A DNA stretch of 7,746 nt from Actinomycetota bacterium (GTDB lineage Bacteria > Actinomycetota > Actinomycetes > S36-B12 > UBA5976): assembly GCA_026392535.1 (NCBI GenBank), contig JAPLBX010000074.1:16962-24707 (forward strand). Reading direction: 5' to 3'. A model generated the notes under the pieces. The model worked only from the letters and a program-made list of their open reading frames with translations, was not told where the DNA came from and did no database searches. Position numbers and translations under genes: made by a program. Position 1 is the first letter of the stretch, and the number at the start of each line of letters is the position of its first letter. Below, piece after piece: positions 1-5,135 of the stretch.

Positions 1-527
1 GCATTTCTTCAGATGATGACAATCCAATTGGAATCCGTAATTTGGCTATTTTGGAAATTTTGTATGCAACTGGAATCCGAGTGTCAGAGCTTTCCGGACT
101 TGATGTGTTAGATATCAATTTCACTGACAACACTTTGCGGGTCACCGGTAAAGGCAATAAACAAAGGACAGTTCCGTTTGGTCTGCCAGCTCGAGATTCT
201 TTAGAGCGCTGGCTTGAGGTAGCAAGACCGAAGATGTTACAAGAAAATACAAATGCAGTTTTCGTAGGTGTACGCGGTAAACGAATTGATCAACGAGTTG
301 TGCGCGAGATGATTTATGAAGTGTTAGGTCACCTATCTGATGCGCCATTAATGGGGCCGCACGGATTGCGTCACACAGCCGCAACTCATTTAGTTGAAGG
401 TGGTGCGGACCTTAGGTCGGTGCAAGAACTTCTTGGACATGCAAGCCTTGCAACTACTCAGGTTTACACACATGTTTCTGCTGCGCGACTTAAGAGCGCC
501 TATCAGCAAGCCCATCCGCGCGCGTAG
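1..527 (+). CDS. xerC: Tyrosine recombinase XerC, C-terminal part (5' end outside window)
   Basis: XerC, with XerD, resolves chromosome dimers at dif sites near the terminus by a tyrosine-DNA intermediate. The frame is open from base 3, so the gene is cut by the window edge. The 174 visible residues cover essentially the whole catalytic domain of a ~300-residue protein; the N-terminal SAM-like DNA-binding domain is missing. A TTG at 42 is an internal leucine codon, not the start. All six catalytic positions of the family are visible (numbered from base 3): R26 in YATGIRVSEL, K50 in VTGKGNK, H120 and R123 in HGLRHTAATHL, H146 in LLGHASL, and nucleophile Y155 in TQVYTHVS. The ending AYQQAHPRA is typical of XerC. 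The last 38 bp overlap the convergent M23 peptidase gene. The family and an intact active site are very likely; XerC rather than XerD or a paralogue rests on the C-terminus and the locus beside rpsB. Confidence 0.94.
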   Translation, partial: ISSDDDNPIGIRNLAILEILYATGIRVSELSGLDVLDINFTDNTLRVTGKGNKQRTVPFGLPARDSLERWLEVARPKMLQENTNAVFVGVRGKRIDQRVVREMIYEVLGHLSDAPLMGPHGLRHTAATHLVEGGADLRSVQELLGHASLATTQVYTHVSAARLKSAYQQAHPRA

Positions 528-1029
528 GTAGTCGATAAAAAATCGGTTTTAACAACCAACGTGGATCTATATATCGACCATGTTGTCGCACACTCCAATG
601 TATGCAATCTAAATTTTCACAATGCTGATTAACTATTGACCAACCAATGAACTGACCGCGCCAAACTTTCTGACCAATTTCTAAAGATGAATCTATGCCG
701 GTAATTGTGTGTTTAACAAAAGAGCCTGCATCAATTGTGATGCCAAAAGTTTTTCCTACTCGTCCGGTCCACAAAACTTCACCGTTGACAGGTGCAAACA
801 CTTCAGTATCAGCAGGAGCTTGAATGTCGAGGCCACGATGTCCCGGCATCCAATTTGGCCAAGGAATTACTGGGACTCGTAGCCAAACCCCACTAGCGGG
901 CAAAAGCGCTGTCGCTTTTTGGGATGCGCCAAGCGCTGACCCTGGGCTAACCGATAGCAAGAGCAGGGCAGAGGCGAGGGTTAGAGCAAGAGCAAGAGCA
1001 AGAGCGATGGCATGGGTTTTAATGGGCAT
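490..1029 (-). CDS. Secreted M23 (LytM/DUF-like) peptidoglycan peptidase family protein, active site incomplete
   Basis: This 179-residue protein has an N-terminal signal peptide: MPIKTH, then a hydrophobic Ala/Leu core at about residues 7-27, with likely cleavage near residue 34 (SALGA). A single M23 beta-sheet domain follows (about 60-165). M23 enzymes are zinc endopeptidases that cut peptidoglycan cross-bridges. The zinc ligands H64 and D68 (GHRGLDIQAP) and H144 are present, and H107 (FVKHTI) fits the first catalytic histidine. The usual HxH motif reads C142-I-H144, so its first histidine is replaced by cysteine. Activity may therefore be weak or lost, and the protein could instead bind the wall or activate another enzyme, as known for degenerate LytM factors. 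Start ATG 1029 is the only in-frame start before the signal peptide; no strong Shine-Dalgarno precedes it. A divergent M23 gene beside rpsB is a familiar arrangement in Actinobacteria (Rv2891 next to rpsB in Mycobacterium tuberculosis). Its 3' end overlaps xerC. Confidence 0.82.
   Translation of the reverse strand: MPIKTHAIALALALALTLASALLLLSVSPGSALGASQKATALLPASGVWLRVPVIPWPNWMPGHRGLDIQAPADTEVFAPVNGEVLWTGRVGKTFGITIDAGSFVKHTITGIDSSLEIGQKVWRGQFIGWSIVNQHCENLDCIHWSVRQHGRYIDPRWLLKPIFYRLPTRADGLADRRS
531..550 (+). terminator. Possible weak intrinsic terminator for xerC
   Basis: Four nucleotides after the xerC stop, a small stem (CGAT 533-536 with ATCG 542-545, extendable by two G-U pairs) closes an AAAAA loop and is followed by TTTT (547-550). 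The stem is AT-rich and short, so it would be a weak terminator. It lies inside the coding sequence of the opposing M23 gene, so if it does not work the xerC transcript runs antisense into that gene. Confidence 0.25.
983..1005. repeat. Hexamer tandem repeat (AGAGCA) in the M23 signal peptide
   Basis: Nearly four copies of AGAGCA run head to tail, the last cut short. Read on the - strand they are GCTCTT units, coding an Ala-Leu dipeptide four times in the hydrophobic core of the M23 signal peptide. Because the unit is six bases, slippage would add or remove whole Ala-Leu pairs without a frameshift. The repeat is directly visible; any role in variation is inference. Confidence 0.75.
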
Positions 1030-1107
1030 AGCGGCAATCTGCCGATTCGGAGCATTTTTGTGAGTGAAACCGGATATCTAGTGGATAAACCAGCGCCTAA
1101 ATCCGAT

Positions 1108-1137
1108 GTGAATCGGGTGATTATTTGCGGGTACACT
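1108..1137 (+). promoter_or_regulatory. Candidate promoter of the rpsB-tsf unit
   Basis: TACACT at 1132-1137 matches the sigma-70 -10 consensus at four of six positions and sits just upstream of the structured leader. The matching -35 region (around 1108-1114, GTGAATC) is poor. Transcription would begin near 1144 and give a leader of about 180 nt before the S2 start codon. Its placement supports it more than the sequence match does. A promoter for the divergent M23 gene should also lie between 1030 and 1110, but no convincing one was found. Confidence 0.3.
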
Positions 1138-1170
1138 CAGCCCCGCTAGCCGAAAGGCAAGTAAATACGC

Positions 1171-1247
1171 GCAATCTTGACTGTGGGTCCACACAGCCAA
1201 AGGCCGTGGTCAAACTAAGTATTTAGTTTGCGGCCGTTGGAGATTGC
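1171..1247 (+). promoter_or_regulatory. Structured rpsB 5' leader: compact RNA three-way junction
   Basis: Three nested helices can form together. P1 pairs GCAATCT (1171-1177) with AGATTGC (1241-1247), seven perfect pairs. Inside it, P2 pairs CTGTG (1181-1185) with CACAG (1192-1196) around a six-base loop. P3 starts at the very next base: CCAA (1197-1200) with TTGG (1237-1240), an A/G mismatch, GGCCG (1202-1206) with CGGCC (1231-1235), a TGGT bulge (1207-1210), and CAAACTAA (1211-1218) with TTAGTTTG (1223-1230) closed by a GTAT loop. Only bases 1178-1180 (TGA) are unpaired at the junction, so the helices abut and could stack. In E. coli, S2 represses its own rpsB-tsf mRNA through the leader; the same role here is inferred from position. 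I do not recognise this fold as a named leader family. It is not evidently the gammaproteobacterial rpsB leader (t44 RNA). Confidence 0.55.
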
Positions 1248-1253
1248 CAGGGA

Positions 1254-1307
1254 TGAACACAAAAGTGTTCAGCAGACAACCACAAGGTTCACGCTTTTTG
1301 CGTGGAC
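1254..1307 (+). promoter_or_regulatory. Two hairpins directly upstream of the rpsB ribosome binding site
   Basis: The first hairpin is a perfect seven-pair stem, TGAACAC (1254-1260) with GTGTTCA (1265-1271), around an AAAA loop. The second pairs GTTCACGC (1287-1294) with GCGTGGAC (1300-1307), eight pairs including one G-U, around a TTTTT loop. It ends three bases before the Shine-Dalgarno sequence at 1311, where it could affect ribosome access. Neither is followed by a T-run, so they are not intrinsic terminators. Bases 1302-1307 (GTGGAC) also complement GTCCAC (1187-1192), mostly in the P2 loop of the upstream junction. Confidence 0.45.
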
Positions 1308-1310
1308 GCT

Positions 1311-1317
1311 GAAAGGA
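1311..1317 (+). promoter_or_regulatory. Ribosome binding site that fixes the rpsB start
   Basis: GAAAGGA lies eight bases before ATG 1326, a normal spacing. In-frame alternatives are worse: ATG 1320 would be two bases away, and GTG 1302 lies upstream of the site and inside the 3' arm of a hairpin. Starting at 1326 gives MAVITMREMLESG, matching the family's usual N-terminus. Confidence 0.85.
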
Positions 1318-1325
1318 CAATGGCC

Positions 1326-2099
1326 ATGGCCGTTATCACAATGCGAGAGATGCTCGAGAGCGGTGTTCACTTCGGACATCAGACTCGTCGCTGGAATCCA
1401 AAGATGAAGCGTTTCATTTTGACTGAACGCTCAGGCATTTATGTAATAGATCTACACCAATCAATCGGTCACATCGATACGGCTTACGAATTCGTTCGTG
1501 AAACCGTTGCACACGGTGGCACCATTTTGTTCGTCGGAACCAAGAAGCAAGCTCAAGAATCTGTTTCAAAGCATGCAAAGCGTGTTGGTATGCCATTCGT
1601 TAACGAACGTTGGCTCGGTGGCATGTTGACCAACTTTGCAACTGTTTCAAAGCGCGTAACCCGTTTGAAAGAACTTGAATCACGCGATTTGGAAGATTCA
1701 GCTGCAACTGGTCTGACTAAAAAAGAACTTTTAATTCTCCGTCGCGAAAGAGACAAACTCAGCCGCATGCTCGGTGGTATTCGCGATATGGCAAAAACTC
1801 CAAGTGCTATCTGGGTTGTTGACACAAATAAAGAACATTTGGCAGTTAAAGAAGCACGCAAATTGGGCATCCCAGTTATTGCAATTCTTGACACCAACTG
1901 CGATCCAGATCTAGTTGATTTCCCAATTCCAGGCAACGACGATGCAATTCGTGCTGTTGATCTGCTAACCAACGTAATCGCAGAAGCTGCGATTGAAGGT
2001 TTGAAGTCACGCTCAGCGAAGACTTCAGAAAAGCCTGTTGTTGATGCTCCTGTAGAAGCTCCAGTAGACGCTGCAGCTGTAGCACCTGCTGCTGAATAA
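1326..2099 (+). CDS. rpsB: 30S ribosomal protein S2
   Basis: S2 is a late-binding protein of the small ribosomal subunit, near the head-body junction, and is needed for S1 docking in bacteria that have S1. The 257-residue product covers the full family: the start MAVITMREMLESGVHFGHQ, RRWNPKMKRFILTERSGIYV (21-40), FVNERWLGGMLTNF (91-104), KTPSAIWVVD (157-166), and the closing signature DPDLVDFPIPGNDDA (193-207). The central coiled-coil insertion (about 105-150) is present. After residue 230 there is a disordered-looking tail rich in Ala, Pro, Val and acidic residues, a common actinobacterial addition. The longest open frame begins at GTG 1302, but the Shine-Dalgarno site and homology favour ATG 1326. 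tsf follows after 20 nt, the near-universal pairing. Regulation through the structured leader upstream is likely. Confidence 0.98.
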   Translation: MAVITMREMLESGVHFGHQTRRWNPKMKRFILTERSGIYVIDLHQSIGHIDTAYEFVRETVAHGGTILFVGTKKQAQESVSKHAKRVGMPFVNERWLGGMLTNFATVSKRVTRLKELESRDLEDSAATGLTKKELLILRRERDKLSRMLGGIRDMAKTPSAIWVVDTNKEHLAVKEARKLGIPVIAILDTNCDPDLVDFPIPGNDDAIRAVDLLTNVIAEAAIEGLKSRSAKTSEKPVVDAPVEAPVDAAAVAPAAE

Positions 2100-2119
2100 A
2101 GAAAAGAAGGAAATTAATA

Positions 2120-2929
2120 ATGGCGATTAGCGCCCAAGACGTTAAGAAACTGCGTGACTTCACTGCTGCTGGCATGATGGAATGCAAAAAGGCACTTGAA
2201 GAATCCAATGGTGACTTCGATCAAGCTGTCGAACTACTTCGCATCAGCGGAGCAGCCAAAGCTGCAAAGCGCGGCGCGGAGCGTGAAGCTACAAATGGTT
2301 TGGTTGCAAATACCGGCGCGGCACTAATCGCGTTGAATTGCGAAACCGACTTCGTTGCAAAGAATGAAGATTTCCAAAAGCTAGCAGCAGCAGTTGTATC
2401 TGCTATTGCTGGTGCAAAAGCAACCACAATTGAAGCTGCGAATGCAGTTGCAGTAAATGGGCGCACAGTTGTGGAAGAAATCGAAGGACTTTCAGCAATT
2501 ATTGGTGAAAAATTAGAACTCGGTCAGGTTGCAGTTTTTGATGGTGAAGCTGCCATCTACTTGCACCGCCGCAGTGAAGATTTGCCACCACAAGTTGGTG
2601 TAATGGTTGAGTACTCAGGCAATCTTGACGTGGCTCGCGCAGTTGCAATGCAAATTGCTGCCATGCGACCACAATATGTAAGCGCTGATGACATTCCAGC
2701 AGATGTTATCGAAACTGAAAAAAGAATTGCCGAAGCTACAGCTCGCGAAGAAGGCAAGCCAGACGCAGCGATTTCCAAAATCGTTGAAGGTCGGGTCAAT
2801 GGCTTCATCAAGGATGTAGTACTTCTTGACCAGTCGTCAGTTCAAGACAGCAAGAAGACAGTGCGCCAGGTTTTGGCTGAGGCCCAAACCACAGTCACAC
2901 GTTTTGTGCGATTTGAAGTGGCTCACTAA
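2120..2929 (+). CDS. tsf: Translation elongation factor Ts
   Basis: EF-Ts is the guanine nucleotide exchange factor that releases GDP from EF-Tu so it can bind GTP and aminoacyl-tRNA again. The 269 residues show the UBA-like N-terminal domain (VKKLRDFTAAGMMECKKALE, from about residue 8) and the TDFVAKN motif (76-82), whose Asp-Phe pair inserts near the EF-Tu Mg2+ site. They also show the two-part core with LPPQVGVMVEYSG (155-167) and MQIAAMRPQYVSADDIP (177-193), and the terminal strand TRFVRFEVAH. The length is normal for Actinobacteria. AGAAGGA (2104-2110) gives a good ribosome binding site ten bases before the ATG. It is almost certainly co-transcribed with rpsB; a strong palindrome follows 13 bases after the stop. 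Confidence 0.98.
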   Translation: MAISAQDVKKLRDFTAAGMMECKKALEESNGDFDQAVELLRISGAAKAAKRGAEREATNGLVANTGAALIALNCETDFVAKNEDFQKLAAAVVSAIAGAKATTIEAANAVAVNGRTVVEEIEGLSAIIGEKLELGQVAVFDGEAAIYLHRRSEDLPPQVGVMVEYSGNLDVARAVAMQIAAMRPQYVSADDIPADVIETEKRIAEATAREEGKPDAAISKIVEGRVNGFIKDVVLLDQSSVQDSKKTVRQVLAEAQTTVTRFVRFEVAH

Positions 2930-2942
2930 ATGAAATTAGGTT

Positions 2943-2972
2943 CAATGGCGGTGACAATTGTCACCGCCATTG
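2943..2972 (+). terminator. Perfect 30-nt palindrome between tsf and pyrH, probable terminator or attenuator
   Basis: The 30 bases form a perfect inverted repeat. As RNA they give a 13-pair GC-rich stem (CAATGGCGGTGAC, 2943-2955, with 2960-2972) and an AATT loop. Only a poor T-run follows (TTCTAT from 2973), so it does not fit the E. coli terminator model well, although actinobacterial terminators often lack a U-tract. It lies where the rpsB-tsf unit ends in E. coli. Alternatives are an mRNA 3' stabiliser for rpsB-tsf, or a binding site for a dimeric regulator, since the DNA is symmetric. pyrH begins only 39 bases later. Confidence 0.55.
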
Positions 2973-3011
2973 TTCTATGCGTGGCAGAATAGGGATTGAA
3001 GGGAGCAAATT

Positions 3012-3758
3012 ATGGGGTCAACCGAAAAATGGTCAGGTGTTCCAGCGGGTGGTTGGTCTCGCGTTCTCTTAAAGCTTTCTGGTGAAGCATTCGCTGGCGG
3101 CGGCGGGCTCGGAGTAGACCCAGACACTGTCCAAAATATTGCCAAACAAATTGCCGACATAGTCCGTAGCGGAACCCAGGTTGCAGTAGTTATCGGTGGC
3201 GGCAACTACTTCCGTGGCGCAGAATTATCAGAGCGTGGAATGGATCGTGCCCGCGCTGACTACATGGGTATGTTGGGTACAGTCATGAACTGCCTAGCCC
3301 TACAAGATTTTCTAGAAAAAGAAGGTTGCCCAACTCGGGTACAAACCGCGATTGCTATGGGTCAAGTCGCAGAGCCTTATGTGCCACTGCGCGCAATTAG
3401 ACATTTAGAAAAAGGTCGAGTTGTAGTTTTTGGCGCCGGACTTGGCGCCCCATACTTTTCAACAGATACATGTGCAGCTCAGCGAGCGCTTGAAGTAAGC
3501 GCTGAAATTGTGTTGATGGCCAAAGGCGTTGACGGCGTTTATGACTCTGATCCAAAGACCAATCCAGATGCAAAAATGATTGAAGAAATCTCACATGCAG
3601 AAGTTTTGAGTCGCAACTTAAAAGTGGCTGACGCAACCGCAATCAGTTTGTGCCGAGACAACGAATTGCCAATCCATGTTTTCAATCTATTGGTTGACGG
3701 AAATATCGCACGTGCAATTCACGGCGACCACATCGGAACTTTTATTAGGAGCAAATAA
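3012..3758 (+). CDS. pyrH: UMP kinase (uridylate kinase)
   Basis: PyrH phosphorylates UMP to UDP with ATP. It is a hexamer of the amino acid kinase fold, distinct from eukaryotic UMP/CMP kinases, usually activated by GTP and inhibited by UTP. The 248 residues show LLKLSGEAF (19-27, phosphate-binding Lys 21), GGGNYFRG (62-69), the UMP-contact region RGMDRARADYMGMLGTVMN (75-93), FGAGLGAPYFSTDT (140-153), and AKGVDGVYDSDP (170-181) at the ATP site. A 15-residue N-terminal extension (MGSTEKWSGVPAGGW) precedes the first strand, as is common in Actinobacteria. AAGGGAG (2999-3005) lies six bases before ATG 3012 and supports this start. The stop overlaps the frr start by one base (TAATG). No convincing separate promoter fits in the 39 bases after the upstream palindrome, so expression may depend on read-through from tsf. 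Confidence 0.97.
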   Translation: MGSTEKWSGVPAGGWSRVLLKLSGEAFAGGGGLGVDPDTVQNIAKQIADIVRSGTQVAVVIGGGNYFRGAELSERGMDRARADYMGMLGTVMNCLALQDFLEKEGCPTRVQTAIAMGQVAEPYVPLRAIRHLEKGRVVVFGAGLGAPYFSTDTCAAQRALEVSAEIVLMAKGVDGVYDSDPKTNPDAKMIEEISHAEVLSRNLKVADATAISLCRDNELPIHVFNLLVDGNIARAIHGDHIGTFIRSK

Positions 3759-4315
3759 TGATTGACCAGATTCTGACTGACGCGCAAGCAAAAATGGATA
3801 AGGCCATCGAAGTTGCTAGAGAAGATTTCAGCAGCATTCGAACGGGCCGGGCAAATCCGGCAATGTTCAACAAGATTGTGGTGGAGTACTACGGAACTCC
3901 AACTCCTTTACAGCAACTTGCATCTTTCCAATCTCCAGAAGCGCGATTAATCATTGTAAGCCCGTTCGATAAAGGCGTAATGGCTCAAATCGAAAAGGCA
4001 ATCCGAGATTCAGACTTGGGTGTTAATCCTTCAACCGATGGTCAAGTTATCCGCGTTCCACTTCCTCAACTAACCGAAGAGCGTCGCAAGGAATACATCA
4101 AGCAAACAAAAGGTAAAGCTGAAGATTCCAAGATTTCTATTCGCAATATTCGCCGACATGCAAAAGACGGACTTGATAAATTGCAAAAAGATGGCGATGT
4201 TGGTGAAGATGACATCCGACGTGCTGAGAAGCAATTAGATGATGTGACCAATAAACATGCTGCAACCATTGATGAAATTTTGAAGCATAAAGAAGCCGAG
4301 CTTCTCGAAGTTTAA
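3758..4315 (+). CDS. frr: Ribosome recycling factor
   Basis: RRF works with EF-G to split post-termination ribosomes into subunits. The 185 residues match the normal family length and show its landmarks in order: SSIRTGRANPAMF (25-37) in the first long helix, VEYYGTPTPLQQLASF (42-57) starting the small beta/alpha domain, VSPFDK (67-72), IRVPLPQLTEERRKE (98-112), and RNIRRHAKD (129-137) in the return helix. The three-helix bundle ends at KHKEAELLEV. The ATG overlaps the pyrH stop by one base, and AGGAG at 3747-3751 lies within the end of pyrH, so translation is likely coupled. cdsA begins one base after the stop. Confidence 0.98.
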   Translation: MIDQILTDAQAKMDKAIEVAREDFSSIRTGRANPAMFNKIVVEYYGTPTPLQQLASFQSPEARLIIVSPFDKGVMAQIEKAIRDSDLGVNPSTDGQVIRVPLPQLTEERRKEYIKQTKGKAEDSKISIRNIRRHAKDGLDKLQKDGDVGEDDIRRAEKQLDDVTNKHAATIDEILKHKEAELLEV

Positions 4316-4316
4316 A

Positions 4317-5135
4317 ATGGCAGATATTCAAAAGACCGGGCGCAACCTTCAAGTCGCAACGATTGTTGGTTTAGCTCTGTTTGCCATTTTGGTTGGTTCT
4401 TTGTATTTCAATCCAGTCTTCTACGCACTACTAGCGTCGGTTTTCGCAGGCTTTGCAAGCCGTGAAGTTTTCAAAATTTTTGGACTTCGAAATGGATTCA
4501 TGTTTTATGTTGGTCTTGTTGCCATTTCAGTAATCGTTTTGATCACTTATTTCGGCGGATTGAACCTGGCTTTGATTGTGGCGATGGGCGTTTGGATTTC
4601 GCTTTCGATTTTCCGCCTGCAATGGGGACCTAAAGGATTCGCTAACGACATTGGCGCATTCTCGGTTGCAATTATTTACATAGCAGCGATGCTTTCGTTC
4701 TCAGTTGATTTAGCTCATCATGAAAATGGCTTTGAAAGAGTTTTTGCAGTCATGCTCCTAACCATTGCAAATGACACTGGTGGTTTTTTTGTTGGAGTGC
4801 GCTTTGGCAAACACAAAATGGCACCGGTAATTAGTCCGCGGAAAACTTGGGAAGGTTTCGTCGGCGGTTTAATCTTGCAATTGCTAATTGGCGTTTTTGT
4901 GGTGCCGGGTCACTTGCTCTCAATTTCTATGCTTCAAGGTTTTGTTATGGCACTGGTTTTGACTTTAACTGCCACTTTCGGTGACCTCATCGAAAGTGCA
5001 ATAAAGCGTGACTTGCACATAAAGGACTCGAGCGATGTGATTCCAGGACACGGCGGAGTACTAGATCGCGTTGATGCACATTTGATTAATGCATTTGTTG
5101 GTTGGGTTTTAATTACACAGATATTTGGTATATAA
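4317..5135 (+). CDS. cdsA: Phosphatidate cytidylyltransferase (CDP-diacylglycerol synthase)
   Basis: CdsA is an integral membrane enzyme that joins CTP and phosphatidic acid to form CDP-diacylglycerol, the precursor of phosphatidylinositol, phosphatidylglycerol and cardiolipin. The 272 residues contain about eight or nine hydrophobic segments (roughly 11-28, 33-47, 61-79, 83-98, 113-131, 142-158, 182-197, 205-222, 255-271). The family signature is complete near the C-terminus: S227-x-I-K-R231, K236-D237, P243-G-H-G-G247 and D250-R-V-D253. The upstream motifs ANDTGGFFVG (151-160) and SPRKTWEG (173-180) are also present. The N-terminus is short beside many actinobacterial homologues, but no earlier start exists between the frr stop and this ATG. 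The gap to frr is one base and no clear Shine-Dalgarno is present, which suggests reinitiation after frr. rlmN begins immediately after the stop. Confidence 0.97.
   Translation: MADIQKTGRNLQVATIVGLALFAILVGSLYFNPVFYALLASVFAGFASREVFKIFGLRNGFMFYVGLVAISVIVLITYFGGLNLALIVAMGVWISLSIFRLQWGPKGFANDIGAFSVAIIYIAAMLSFSVDLAHHENGFERVFAVMLLTIANDTGGFFVGVRFGKHKMAPVISPRKTWEGFVGGLILQLLIGVFVVPGHLLSISMLQGFVMALVLTLTATFGDLIESAIKRDLHIKDSSDVIPGHGGVLDRVDAHLINAFVGWVLITQIFGI

Noticed and set aside
824..1063. 79-codon + strand frame opposite the M23 signal peptide
   Set aside because: Its Arg-Ala run is just the hexamer repeat read on the other strand; the - strand M23 product has clear family motifs.
1149..1158. GCC-GAAA-GGC mini-hairpin with a GNRA loop at the start of the rpsB leader
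   Set aside because: Only three base pairs with no extension, too small to call alone.
1177..1182. TTGACT as a -35 box for rpsB
   Set aside because: No -10-like hexamer lies 16-19 bases downstream (AAGGCC region), and the bases take part in P1/P2 of the leader.
1302..1325. GTG 1302 (or ATG 1320) as the rpsB start
   Set aside because: Extra residues are unlike the family, and the GAAAGGA site at 1311-1317 is correctly spaced only for ATG 1326.
1553..1972. 139-codon open frame antisense to rpsB (and similar antisense frames under tsf, frr, rlmN and the dehydrogenase)
   Set aside because: Compositions are mirror images of strongly coding genes, with no recognisable domains or ribosome binding sites; explained as shadow frames.
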